A stretch of DNA of 64,000 bases from Chloroflexota bacterium (GTDB lineage: Bacteria > Chloroflexota > Anaerolineae > Anaerolineales > UBA11579): positions 62,001 through 126,000 of the forward strand of contig JABFGG010000006.1 in NCBI GenBank assembly GCA_013112575.1, given 5' to 3'. The position numbers and the translations under genes are program-made. The notes beneath the pieces are model-generated. The model was not told the origin of the DNA. It worked only from the letters and a program-made list of their open reading frames with translations, and did no database searches. This document shows positions 43,154-52,425 of this stretch, piece after piece; the stretch's first letter is position 1, and every line of letters begins with the position of its first letter.

Positions 43154-44935
43154 TTAAGGCAGGTTGCAGGATGGCGGGGCTTCGCTGCCCGCACTCGGAT
43201 ATTGCAGCTCGCCGCCCATACACGAGCACCATCCTTCATACACGGGATAGGAATCGGGTTCACTGGGGTCGGGTGATGAGGGTTCGCTTCCACAAGCGGG
43301 GCCACCATATTCCACGCCTACGTCGTCTCCACTATCATCTGACCCGCTACTCGAATCGCCACCCGATCCTGTTTCCTCGCCGTTCTCACTGCTGCTGGAT
43401 GCGCTTTCCCCCTCATCTGGTCCGGCTAATTCTGCCCCGGCATCATCATCGTTATCGGGCGGTCCGCCCAGTTCTACACCAGGGGAATTGTCCTGCACCT
43501 GGACCGCACCCGGTAAGTTGATGGCAGTTCCCGCAATCTCACAGTTCTCGCCCGCTGGATACAGAGAAGCCCGCGAGGCGGTCACGTTCACCTGCGGGCC
43601 GGTGCAGATCAAGCGCGTCGCGTCCGTCAGTGTGCTGTTCACCCGCACGAACTGGCATGAAAAAGTCTCTCCTGGTGGGTCTAGCAGGAGCCGGTACTCA
43701 CCAGAATCAAAGGCATCTGCATTGTCAACGAAGATGGATAGTTGACCTTGCAATTGATCACCGCCTGGGTATATCGTCAGGCTGGTAAATTGTTCATCAC
43801 AAGCATCTCCTGATGCAGTTCCATACTCCACGCCAGCACCAAGGTTGCTGTTGAAAATAATGGAGCCTTTAATGATACGCTCTCCAGAGTTATCCAGTTC
43901 GGTCCAGTTGCAATAGCTAAAGTTCGCCCCGCTGCCACAAATATTTGTCGAAAGACCCTGATACGGGCTTTGGCATGGTGTCAGGATATCGTGTGTAGAA
44001 CTCGTTATGTCTCTTAGGCTGAATTTGAGCACATTACTGGTTTCAATCTCAAGTGTTGTCATGGACGCAGGTAATGCCGATGCCGGTAGTGCCGAGGAAG
44101 GCAACGCCGATGAGGGCAGTGCCGACGAAGGCAAAGCAGAGGCGGGTAATGCTTCGGCCGGTATTGCTTCTGCTGGGAGCGCAGACGATGGCAATGCTTC
44201 TGCAGGTATTGCCAGTTGTTTCCCGATCACATTTGATGGTATCGCGCTATCTGGCAACGCGTTGGATGGTATCGCCAGATCATTCATTAGCTGTTTCGCA
44301 CTCGCTGGAAGCGCATTGGAAGGTATTGCGAACTGCGCTTTTACATCCGGCGCGACACTTGCCGGAAGTGCATTGGCAGGAATGGCAGCTCTTGTGATTT
44401 CAAGCAGGTCAACCACTTGCTGCATGTCACTCAGGTAGGTGGGAGATAAACTCGCCAGCGTATTCGGTTCAATGAAGTTCGATGGGATGGCATAGTTCTG
44501 GATAATGACACTGATCACATTTGCAGGGATGGCATTCGATGGAATGGCAGCATTGGGCCTGAAATTGGAAGGTATGTAATTAGACGGGATCGCGTTTGCT
44601 GGGATCGCATTGGAGGGAATCGCATAAGATTGGCCACCCAATTGGATGATGAAGTGGCTTGGAGCATGTGTGGGTCGGCTCACAATATCCGGGCATATTT
44701 TTTCCACGTTGATCGTTTGGATCCCCACTGGGCTTGAGTTGTAGAAATCACTATCATCAGAGTCGGATCGAAAAGGGGAACTGACTGTTTGGACGACCTT
44801 ATTCGTCATTTTGGGTACCGGTGATTTCGGGTGTGTGGCTAACGCCACACCCACACCTAGCGTCCCTGCCACTGCCGTTGTAGCAGCCGCTTTTAGTACC
44901 TTTTTAGGATTTGGTAAAGATACGCCAAATGGCAT
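43154..44935 (-). CDS. Exported protein with 5-residue A-[IL]-P-[AS]-[NES] repeats (gene 3)
   Basis: 593 aa, RBS AAAGGAG. An N-terminal helix (residues ~14-33) is probably a signal or anchor. Residues ~104-300 hold about 30 units of a 5-residue motif such as AIPSN, AIPAN, ALPSS, ALPAE, partly continuous and partly spaced. A middle domain (~305-455) with several Cys looks globular and extracellular, followed by a Ser/Asp/Glu/Gly-rich low-complexity linker and a Cys-containing end (EGWCSCMGGELQYPSAG). I know no family. The repeat register differs from classical A(D/N)LXX pentapeptide repeats. Confidence 0.85.
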   Translation of the reverse strand: MPFGVSLPNPKKVLKAAATTAVAGTLGVGVALATHPKSPVPKMTNKVVQTVSSPFRSDSDDSDFYNSSPVGIQTINVEKICPDIVSRPTHAPSHFIIQLGGQSYAIPSNAIPANAIPSNYIPSNFRPNAAIPSNAIPANVISVIIQNYAIPSNFIEPNTLASLSPTYLSDMQQVVDLLEITRAAIPANALPASVAPDVKAQFAIPSNALPASAKQLMNDLAIPSNALPDSAIPSNVIGKQLAIPAEALPSSALPAEAIPAEALPASALPSSALPSSALPSSALPASALPASMTTLEIETSNVLKFSLRDITSSTHDILTPCQSPYQGLSTNICGSGANFSYCNWTELDNSGERIIKGSIIFNSNLGAGVEYGTASGDACDEQFTSLTIYPGGDQLQGQLSIFVDNADAFDSGEYRLLLDPPGETFSCQFVRVNSTLTDATRLICTGPQVNVTASRASLYPAGENCEIAGTAINLPGAVQVQDNSPGVELGGPPDNDDDAGAELAGPDEGESASSSSENGEETGSGGDSSSGSDDSGDDVGVEYGGPACGSEPSSPDPSEPDSYPVYEGWCSCMGGELQYPSAGSEAPPSCNLP

Positions 44936-44953
44936 TTTGCACTCCTTTCCAGG

Positions 44954-46042
44954 CTACCTTTCGCAGGCCACGAAATTATCGAAATATACATCACTGCCTG
45001 GCCCGCCTTCCAGTGCCACCCACTTCTTGAATCCAGTGGTTTCAAGGCGGTCTTGGATGACAGTTTCGCCATCGACAAGTATCATGAAGTCCCCGCCGTT
45101 GAAACTCATCTCCACGCTAAGGATATGCCAGCGCTTATCGGGACGTAATCCCATTGACTCGGAAGTAAAAAAATGGTCCTCAATAGCTAAATGGAAACTT
45201 CCTTCTTCGATATATACCGCGAAATGCAGTTTGAATACATTAGGCAGCAAAGCAAATCGCGAGGGATCGCTGGGCGATGCGCTTACGTGTAACAATTTCC
45301 CTCCTGCTTCATAATTCTCGATTACCCAACCTGAGGCCAACCCGCGACCCTCCCGCCAATCGTCGGCTATCCCATCCTCGAAATCCTCGTCGAACATAAC
45401 TTCTCCCGTATCACATTGTGCCCCTGGAGCTTGGCCCGGACCCTCTTCAGTAGCGCCTTGTGCTACCGCTGGTAGATCCTCATTTTGTGGCTCTGTGCCT
45501 GAGCTTGGACGCAGTTGCACGCTAGTGTTCACCCGCGCCTGCGTCATCTTCATTGTTCCCTGCCAGGTCTCGTGATCTGGGTGCGAAACCGTCATTGTGT
45601 AGCTGTTTTGCGGCAGGTCCGGGAAGCGCGCTTCTCCTTGCACATCGGTGTCTGCTTCCTGATCGATGTTCCCAAAATATAGCTGCACCTTCGCATTTGC
45701 CACAGGCTTTCCATCAGCGTCGCTCACCATTACCAGTAAACGCGCTCCTTCAAATGTTGCGACTGGTGTCGTGACTGGGACGCTGGCCAGTTGTGGTATA
45801 TACAACACATTTTCCGCAAATAGCAGTCCGGTCAAGCCTGCTGGGATCAGTATGCCCAGGAAGATCCAAATCCAGCCTGGCAGGCGGCGTCGTTTTCTTC
45901 TAGCTTTGGTCTCCGCTGTTTCAGCAGGTGTCGCCTCGACTTTTGAGACATCTTCCGCAACCTCATTGGCGAAATTGTGACCGCAATGCGTACAGTATTT
46001 GCTACCTTGGCTGATCTCAGAACTACAATTTGAACAGTGCAT
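44954..46042 (-). CDS. Zinc-ribbon, single-TM protein with Ig-like and LamG-like exported domains (gene 2)
   Basis: 362 aa. Cytoplasmic zinc ribbon (CSNCSSEISQGSKYCTHCGH), basic stretch, TM helix (~57-77), then a carboxypeptidase-regulatory-like beta domain (VMVSDADGKPVANAKVQLYF ... GEARFPDLPQNSYTMTVSHP) and a C-terminal jelly-roll resembling LamG/DUF1080 (EDFEDGIADDWREGRG ... VYFDNFVACER). Probably binds polysaccharide or other surface ligand. Third such topology in the operon with genes 1 and 4. Confidence 0.85.
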   Translation of the reverse strand: MHCSNCSSEISQGSKYCTHCGHNFANEVAEDVSKVEATPAETAETKARRKRRRLPGWIWIFLGILIPAGLTGLLFAENVLYIPQLASVPVTTPVATFEGARLLVMVSDADGKPVANAKVQLYFGNIDQEADTDVQGEARFPDLPQNSYTMTVSHPDHETWQGTMKMTQARVNTSVQLRPSSGTEPQNEDLPAVAQGATEEGPGQAPGAQCDTGEVMFDEDFEDGIADDWREGRGLASGWVIENYEAGGKLLHVSASPSDPSRFALLPNVFKLHFAVYIEEGSFHLAIEDHFFTSESMGLRPDKRWHILSVEMSFNGGDFMILVDGETVIQDRLETTGFKKWVALEGGPGSDVYFDNFVACER

Positions 46043-46063
46043 ATGAATATTCCAATAGATTTG

Positions 46064-47890
46064 CTATGGGCAATTATTCCAACAACCGGCTTCACTATCT
46101 CCTGGCAAGGTGCACCAGTAACCGTCAGTGCAGCAGCCTCCTGACCACCACACCGTCGGGCCATGGTACGATTCACCTGCCGGGCAGGCTAGCTCTTGGC
46201 CAGCTTCAGGTTCACGTGGTGGCTTCCTAGTCGGTGTGACGGTGGGTTCGAATGTGCGTAAGCCCAGCGGGGATTGGGCATGTAGTAGAGGGTCCGAGCA
46301 ACCGTTTACAAACAGGTCAATGGACAAGGTGCCGGCCTGGTTTAATCCTGGCAGCAGTTTACAATAAAGTTGATTTTCCTCGGCCGCGGGATCCTGGTAG
46401 CAATCCTCAAATGTGGGGACGGTCGCCCCATTTATAGTGGCTTCTACAGAATAATCATCCGGGCCAGTGGAACTGGGGATCCCACCTCCAAATGAGAAGC
46501 GTAGGTCAAATGGGGAAGAAGGCACCTGATATGGAAAACCTTCATAATAGCCTGAAACAAGGCTGATTTTCCCCTGGCCGAACTCTGGTAATGAACATAC
46601 ATTATCAGTTTGCTCACCACTCTCTTGTTCTGGGTTTGGATTATCCTGTGCAAGAGTCTCATCAAGCAAGATGGTACGAGTTTCGACACATGCAGAATTT
46701 TCAGCCGTGAGGATGAAGCCGGTTATGCCGCCACCGCCATTATATGGACACCATACTTCATTACAATCAGCCTCTGAGCACGGTGGCGAGCATTCATAAT
46801 TAAGTGATAGACTGTCAGTGTAATAATAAACTGAGAACGAGGCTTCTGGATCTCCTTCCAATCCTGTAAAAACTAATTGGTCGATATTTTCGTATTCCTG
46901 GTTATTGATTGCTTCGCGGATACTCTCTTCGAGTTCCAGACTTTGAATGCCTCCACAGAAACCACCGAAAGCAGGTTGGCCGTCGGCTTGGATGACCTTG
47001 GCCAAAGAAGCATCTTGAGCATTTTCGATTTCGATTTGGTCCGTTGCTAATACGCAGCCAGAATCCTCTCCATATTTCAATTCGATATTGATGACCGCAC
47101 TCTCTTCAACAAGCAAATCAAGATCTTCTGGCTCGTTTGTGTTCAGGAACTGGTAGGGTGTCTTGCAAACCACCTGGTGATCTCTGAACGGCTCAACTTC
47201 ACACTCATAAATGCCATTGAATTCGGATGAAGCGATTTCATTTCCAGTTTGTTGATCGCCCACAGAATAGCTTAGCAAATAAGTATCTGATTGATCCAGT
47301 GCGATATCTGCGCTTGCACCTTGAAAATCAAACATCCACCAGAGCATGATTTCGCCACTTTGGGCATCAAATTCCTGCAGCCCAAAGAAATAAGTCTCCC
47401 CATTTGGACTTATCCAATCCCCCTGGGGCCCGCAAAAGGCGGCTGCCCCACCGGGTTCATTCCCTCCACCATCACCATTCCTATTATTTGCATTGTCCAA
47501 GTCCTGCTGCCAGGCAGCCAACTGGTTGATCGTATTGGCCAAAAAAGGTGGAAGTTGACTGTTTGCCGGAACGGGCGAAACCTGGATTACTTGTGTGGTG
47601 GTGCCGCACACCAGCAAGCCTAAGACTAGAACCAGTCCCAAAAGGAACCATAGCCAGCCACGGCTCTTTTTCTCCTCTTCCCCTTCTTCGCCCTGCTGTA
47701 CTACCACGACAGTGGGTGGGCTAGCTGGAGATTGTGCGGTCGCTTCAGCGACAGGGGTTTCTTGCTTCTGCGATTGAGTTTGCGGTACCGGCATCGGCTG
47801 TCCGCAATTTTGGCAGAATTTTGCGCCTGGTGGGTTTTGGGTTCCGCATTCAGGGCAAAACAAACCCTTATGAACTGGGCTCTCGCTCAC
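46064..47890 (-). CDS. Zinc-ribbon, single-TM protein with large exported region (gene 1)
   Basis: 608 aa from a GTG after AAGGAGGAATT. Zinc ribbon FCPECGTQNPPGAKFCQNCGQP, Gln/Pro-rich linker, TM helix (~78-100), then about 500 exported residues with many Cys pairs and a C-terminal Cys-dense motif (SGGCCTDGYWCTLPGD). Several segments look like repeated beta-sandwich modules. First gene of the operon, so the promoter should lie at 47891-48050. No enzymatic motif found. Confidence 0.85.
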   Translation of the reverse strand: MSESPVHKGLFCPECGTQNPPGAKFCQNCGQPMPVPQTQSQKQETPVAEATAQSPASPPTVVVVQQGEEGEEEKKSRGWLWFLLGLVLVLGLLVCGTTTQVIQVSPVPANSQLPPFLANTINQLAAWQQDLDNANNRNGDGGGNEPGGAAAFCGPQGDWISPNGETYFFGLQEFDAQSGEIMLWWMFDFQGASADIALDQSDTYLLSYSVGDQQTGNEIASSEFNGIYECEVEPFRDHQVVCKTPYQFLNTNEPEDLDLLVEESAVINIELKYGEDSGCVLATDQIEIENAQDASLAKVIQADGQPAFGGFCGGIQSLELEESIREAINNQEYENIDQLVFTGLEGDPEASFSVYYYTDSLSLNYECSPPCSEADCNEVWCPYNGGGGITGFILTAENSACVETRTILLDETLAQDNPNPEQESGEQTDNVCSLPEFGQGKISLVSGYYEGFPYQVPSSPFDLRFSFGGGIPSSTGPDDYSVEATINGATVPTFEDCYQDPAAEENQLYCKLLPGLNQAGTLSIDLFVNGCSDPLLHAQSPLGLRTFEPTVTPTRKPPREPEAGQELACPAGESYHGPTVWWSGGCCTDGYWCTLPGDSEAGCWNNCP

Positions 47891-48050
47891 AATAATTCCT
47901 CCTTAGGATGCTTACTGCGTTGTTTGAAAATTATAGAACAAAAAAAATTTATGCCCAACTAATATCCGGCACTTTCCACTTACAATTAAGTTAGGAGAAT
48001 TTTGGCACCCTCACTTCCATATAGGAACCGCTACTATATTCCCAGGTAGT

Positions 48051-48281
48051 TTATTGGCGTCCTATCCGAACGCGCCACGCTGAGGGACCCTCCACCAGAT
48101 ATTCCCAAGAGAACTTTTTGTGTCGCTCTGCCTTAAATTGATAGTAGAGCGGATTTGGGTCATGATCATTTACAAGAATAAAAGAGTTACCAATTTCCAA
48201 GCCATCAAATTTATCAAAAATTAGGGGATGGCGCTTTGCTGGTGGGATTTCACGGATGTCCAAAACTGTATTTTGATCCAT
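48051..48281 (-). CDS. DUF2249-type small protein, paralogue of 30775 gene
   Basis: 76 aa, about 80% identical by eye to the protein at 30775-31005 (LDIREIPPAKRHPLIFDKFD; LVNDHDPNPLYYQF). DNA and the flank upstream of the start are also similar, so this is a fairly recent duplicate. It stands alone, away from nirK. Same inferred link to nitric oxide metabolism. Confidence 0.85.
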   Translation of the reverse strand: MDQNTVLDIREIPPAKRHPLIFDKFDGLEIGNSFILVNDHDPNPLYYQFKAERHKKFSWEYLVEGPSAWRVRIGRQ

Positions 48282-48436
48282 TTTCTTATCCTTTGGATTT
48301 CTATTCAGGAAGGATTTGAGAGGAATCTGAGCGGATGATGGTTATAGCCAGAGTTATTGCCTTTCACCATTAAGCTTCCATCAATCAAGGCAACTTCTAA
48401 CTAAGTAATTATTCGTGCTGCTATTGATCAACAGGT

Positions 48437-49099
48437 CTAGTGAAGTGAGCCAAAATGAACATCCATATCCACATTACTAATTGCCGGAGACTTATGCAAA
48501 TATGTGTTATCCACTATCTGATCCAGCATAAAGGCTGCGAAATCAGCGCGTGAAAGCCGCATACCTAAACCTTTGCCTACCCAGGCCACTTTTACGTCGT
48601 CAGTCCTTGGCTCATCGGTCAACATCGGTACCCTCACAATCGTCCAATCAACATCTGATTCCCGTACGATTTTGACGGCTTTCATAATATCTTGGTATTT
48701 GTTCCGCGAGATTGATTTCGAAACCGCATTTACAAACTTGTCCACTAACGTTGGAGCATCATTGGGGTCTCCAACACCGACTCCAAAACTAACCACCAGC
48801 CTAGAGATACTATGCTGTTTCATCCCTGCGAGAATATTCTTCAATCCTGTACTAACGACAAATTGTGATTTGTTATCTGTTGGCCCAAGGGTGCTGATAA
48901 CAGCATCCACTCCTGAAATAGTCGAGGAAACCTTTTCTGGATCTTGAATATCTCCCTGAACAATCAACAATTCTTCATTTTTGAGAGATAGTTTCTTTGG
49001 GTTGCGCACAAAAGCAGATACTCGATATTGTTTACCAAGAGCTTGCTCGACAATCAGTCTGCCAGTCCCTCCTGTGGCCCCAAATACTGCTACTTTCAT
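48437..49099 (-). CDS. NAD(P)-binding (NmrA/SDR-a5-like) protein
   Basis: 220 aa Rossmann protein; dinucleotide motif VFGATGGTGRLIVEQAL at the N-terminus and DAVISTLGPTDNKSQ. Atypical short-chain dehydrogenase group (NAD(P)H-binding, PF13460-like). RBS GGAGATTGAG. Last gene of the catabolic locus, 60 bp after coxG; could be a reductase in the pathway or a redox sensor. Confidence 0.8.
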   Translation of the reverse strand: MKVAVFGATGGTGRLIVEQALGKQYRVSAFVRNPKKLSLKNEELLIVQGDIQDPEKVSSTISGVDAVISTLGPTDNKSQFVVSTGLKNILAGMKQHSISRLVVSFGVGVGDPNDAPTLVDKFVNAVSKSISRNKYQDIMKAVKIVRESDVDWTIVRVPMLTDEPRTDDVKVAWVGKGLGMRLSRADFAAFMLDQIVDNTYLHKSPAISNVDMDVHFGSLH

Positions 49100-49159
49100 C
49101 TCAATCTCCAGTACAAGGCTTAATCGGGGATTGCCTAATAATCAACAAGTTACCAATCC

Positions 49160-49615
49160 CTAAGTTGAAAGCACTTCCTGAACACACTTCGCGAAGCGAT
49201 CAAACATATATTTAGAAATACTCTGGATCATGCTACCCCCCAACTGTGCCAGACGGCCAGAAATTGAAATCTCAGAGTTAATTGTGACCAAAGTAGTTTG
49301 AGAGTCCGTCTCCTGGCAACTAAACCAGATTTCAGCCTCTGCCCTACTGGTAGCACCTTGCTGATCTCCTTTAGTTCGCAATGTCATTGTATGGTTTGTA
49401 TTATCCATTCCAGTGATTTCTGCAGTGCCGGAGAAGCGTGCATTAATTTGACCAAATCGAAACCCAACATCACCTTTATACATTCCGTCCCCAATTATTT
49501 CTGTCAATTCAGCCCCAGGTAAACAAGGGACAACCTTTGGTGGATCAGAAAAATACTTCCATACCTTCTCAATTGGAGCATCGATACTAAATTGATGTTC
49601 TGTTTGGATCGCCAA
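49160..49615 (-). CDS. CoxG/SRPBCC-family protein
   Basis: 151 aa, TTG start with GGTGGGGAG inside the end of the large subunit gene, separated by only three bases. The SRPBCC fold of CoxG shows APIEKVWKYFSDPPKVVPCLPGA and SGRLAQLGGSMIQSI. CoxG proteins help insert or anchor molybdenum hydroxylases at the membrane. The C-terminal TM tail of classical CoxG is absent. Confidence 0.85.
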   Translation of the reverse strand: MAIQTEHQFSIDAPIEKVWKYFSDPPKVVPCLPGAELTEIIGDGMYKGDVGFRFGQINARFSGTAEITGMDNTNHTMTLRTKGDQQGATSRAEAEIWFSCQETDSQTTLVTINSEISISGRLAQLGGSMIQSISKYMFDRFAKCVQEVLST

Positions 49616-49618
49616 AAG

Positions 49619-51925
49619 TCACTCCCCACCAATTTTTTTCTGTAGCGTATTGTCATCCTGCCTGGAATCATTCATTGCTTTCCAAACTCTCTCGGGAGTG
49701 GCGGGAAGTTCGTTAATTTCAATGCCCAATTCTCCGAGTGCGTTTACGATTGCAGCAGGCATTGCCGCAAGAATACCTTCCCCTACTCCTTTTAGGCCAT
49801 ATGGTCCAGGACCATCCTCGTTTTGAACAATCACAGACACAAACTCTTCCGCCATATCAAATAATTTGGGCACACGATAATCTGCCAAGTTGCCATTCAT
49901 TAGTTGGCCGTCTTCAAAATGCATTTCTTCAAAGATCGCATTTCCAAGGCCCTGTGCAGCTCCTCCCATTTCCTGGCCCTTAATCAGTGACGGGTTTACG
50001 GCAGTACCAACGTCAGCGACGCTGACAACCTTTCGCAGTTTGATCTCGCCAGTATCTCGATCCAGCTCGATTTCAACACCACCTGTGCATACTTCCCAAA
50101 AAACGGGGCCAGCCGAGTAAGTTCCCTGGCCTTCTTCAGGGCGGACAATCCCACGACCGAAAAGCTCTCCCCCTACAAATCCAAAGTGCCATTCTAAGCA
50201 TTCTGCAAAAGTCGCGGATTTGTCGCCACCCCAGACTTGCCCTTCACGAATTTCGATCGCCTCATCGGAAAGTTTCCACATTTTTACAGCTATATCTATA
50301 AGCTGCTCGCGAAGGTCCAAAGCGGCGAGATGAACTGCTCCTCCGGCGAGTGTAGTTGAACGGCTTGCGCCTGTTGAGCGATCATATGGGGTGATTTGAG
50401 TATCCCCATCAGGCACACGTATCTGGGAAAGCGGGACTTTCAACACCTCGGAGACGAGTTGGCTCATCGCGGTGCGGGCACCCTGGCCAAGTTCAGTTGT
50501 ACTAACCAAAACTGTAATGGTGCCATCTGCTTCAAGGCGCAGGAAAGAAGTTGAAACTGGCCGGGAACCTGCTGCAAGCAGTCCAATTCCAAATCCGCGG
50601 CCAATATTTTCCCCTCGCTTCTCTCCCCAATCCAGTCCGTCTGCTACTTTTTGAATATCTCCAATAAGATCAGCATCAAGTGGTTTGCCACCCTTTCGGA
50701 TTGTATCGCCGAATTTCAAGAGATTCTTTTTGCGCATTTCAAGGGCGTCAAGACCTACTCTTCTGCCAATTTCATTTATCTGGCTTTCCCCGATCCATTG
50801 AAGATGAGTGGCCCCAAAAGCCCTGTATGATCCGGACGGAGGCCGATTCGTGTACACGCCAAAAGCATCCACTTTTTGAGCTTGCCAGGCATACGGCCCG
50901 GCGGCAGCATCAGCGGCGGTGGCGACTACGCGTGGACCGTTGTCTGCATAGGCGCCCGTGTCAAGCCACAATTCAACTTTGCGCGCCAGCAACATCCCGT
51001 CCTTGTCAGCTGCCGTTTGCATCTTGCAAATCATATTATGGCGGCGACTAGTCCACATGGATTCTGTTACTGAATTCGCAATTCTCACTGGTCTGGCAGC
51101 CTTACGAGCAACAGCCGCAGCCATAGGCTCAAGGCGCGTATAGGATTTGCTACCAAAGCCTCCACCTAAATAAGGAACATGGATGCGAACATTTGCTTTA
51201 GACAGACTAAAGATATCTGCTACCTCAGCACGAACTAAATAGGGGTGCTGACAATTGGACCAAAGTTCTAATTGGTCATTGGCAATCCAGTGCGCAACAG
51301 TGAGATGTGGTTCCATCGAATACTGATATACGGATGGGAAACGATATTCACCTTCAACGATCTCATCAGCTTTAGAAAATAGCTTTTCAACATCACCATC
51401 TTCCAGGTGATGTTCATAACAAATGTTATTGTGTGGTTGAAAATCCCCCAAGCCATGGAAAAGACCAAGGCGTAGTTGTTCTGTATCATGAATTTGGGGA
51501 GCATTTGCAACCATAGCTTCTTCAATAGTAGTCGCATGAGGCAATTCTTCATAATCAACTACGATCAATTCAAGGGCCTGGTCCGCTATGCTTGCACTCT
51601 CTGCCGCCACGATGGCCACCGGATCTCCCGCAAACTTAGCGCGGTCTATGGCAACAATAGGACGATCCCGAACTGCATGGCCATAATATGGGTCAATATC
51701 ACCAAGGTCATTCCCTGTGAGAATACAAGCCACACCCGGCAAGGCTTCTGCACGGGATACATCGATCGAACGAATGCGTGCATGCGCAAATGGGCTGCGA
51801 AGTACTTTAGCTTCCAACATGCCCGCCAACTTTATATCGCCGGCAAATTTCGCCTGCCCTGTTATTTTTGCAGGACCATCTACCTGAGGGGCACGCTCGC
51901 CAACCCCGTAAGCTTTATCAAGCAT
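49619..51925 (-). CDS. Molybdenum hydroxylase large subunit (xanthine dehydrogenase family)
   Basis: 768 aa molybdopterin-binding subunit. Seen: GERAPQVDGPAKITGQAKFA at the N-terminus, HVPYLGGGFGSK, PPSGSYRAFGATHLQW, TTELGQGARTAMSQL and GLKGVGEGILAA with the catalytic Glu. The CO dehydrogenase signature loop (CSFR) is not present, so the substrate is probably an aromatic N-heterocycle, aldehyde or purine, not CO. With the small and FAD subunits upstream it completes a heterotrimer. Confidence 0.92.
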   Translation of the reverse strand: MLDKAYGVGERAPQVDGPAKITGQAKFAGDIKLAGMLEAKVLRSPFAHARIRSIDVSRAEALPGVACILTGNDLGDIDPYYGHAVRDRPIVAIDRAKFAGDPVAIVAAESASIADQALELIVVDYEELPHATTIEEAMVANAPQIHDTEQLRLGLFHGLGDFQPHNNICYEHHLEDGDVEKLFSKADEIVEGEYRFPSVYQYSMEPHLTVAHWIANDQLELWSNCQHPYLVRAEVADIFSLSKANVRIHVPYLGGGFGSKSYTRLEPMAAAVARKAARPVRIANSVTESMWTSRRHNMICKMQTAADKDGMLLARKVELWLDTGAYADNGPRVVATAADAAAGPYAWQAQKVDAFGVYTNRPPSGSYRAFGATHLQWIGESQINEIGRRVGLDALEMRKKNLLKFGDTIRKGGKPLDADLIGDIQKVADGLDWGEKRGENIGRGFGIGLLAAGSRPVSTSFLRLEADGTITVLVSTTELGQGARTAMSQLVSEVLKVPLSQIRVPDGDTQITPYDRSTGASRSTTLAGGAVHLAALDLREQLIDIAVKMWKLSDEAIEIREGQVWGGDKSATFAECLEWHFGFVGGELFGRGIVRPEEGQGTYSAGPVFWEVCTGGVEIELDRDTGEIKLRKVVSVADVGTAVNPSLIKGQEMGGAAQGLGNAIFEEMHFEDGQLMNGNLADYRVPKLFDMAEEFVSVIVQNEDGPGPYGLKGVGEGILAAMPAAIVNALGELGIEINELPATPERVWKAMNDSRQDDNTLQKKIGGE

Positions 51926-51927
51926 GA

Positions 51928-52422
51928 CTAGTCGCCTGGAGTATTGTTAGTTAGTTGAACCGATTTTTTTACAGCATTCACAATGGGATAATAGCCGGTG
52001 CAACGGCAGAGGTTGCTGCCAATATGTGCTCGGATCGTTTCCTCATCGGGGTTTGGATTCTCGGCTAAAAGTGAAAGTGTTGTGAGTACCATTCCGGGAG
52101 TGCAAAAACCACACTGCAGTCCATATTCCTGCAAAAAAGCAGTTTGTACTGGGTGGAGACTTCCATTCAAGCTAACACCCTCGATCGTCAATACCTGGCG
52201 GTCTTGTGTTTCATAAGCCAGTAGGGAACACGAACTCACAGGCTGCCCATCAAGGAGAACTGTGCAGCTTCCACAAATTTGCATGTCGCAAGATCGCTTC
52301 GTGCCGGTTAGATCAAGGTCATCTCGCAATAAATCGATCAGCAAGGTCTCAGCTGGCACCTCCGCCTGGATCGGTTTTCCATTAATCGTTGTTTGTAATT
52401 GCATTATCGATTGTTCTTCCAT
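51928..52422 (-). CDS. Molybdenum hydroxylase [2Fe-2S] small subunit
   Basis: 164 aa with two 2Fe-2S domains: plant-type cluster CDMQICGSC...C (~45-60) and C-terminal four-helix cluster CGFCTPGMVLT and CRCTGYYPIVNAV. Stop and next start are 2 bases apart. Passes electrons from the Mo site to FAD. Confidence 0.93.
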   Translation of the reverse strand: MEEQSIMQLQTTINGKPIQAEVPAETLLIDLLRDDLDLTGTKRSCDMQICGSCTVLLDGQPVSSCSLLAYETQDRQVLTIEGVSLNGSLHPVQTAFLQEYGLQCGFCTPGMVLTTLSLLAENPNPDEETIRAHIGSNLCRCTGYYPIVNAVKKSVQLTNNTPGD

Positions 52423-52425
52423 ATT

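Noticed and set aside
44007-44438. Tandem near-repeats of about 15 bases that could suggest a CRISPR or minisatellite
   Set aside because: They encode the 5-residue A-[IL]-P-[AS]-[NES] units of the minus-strand protein; there are no unique spacers of equal length.
49160-51925. Carbon monoxide dehydrogenase operon
   Set aside because: CoxG and a three-subunit Mo enzyme are present, but the CSFR active-site loop of CO dehydrogenase is absent from the large subunit.
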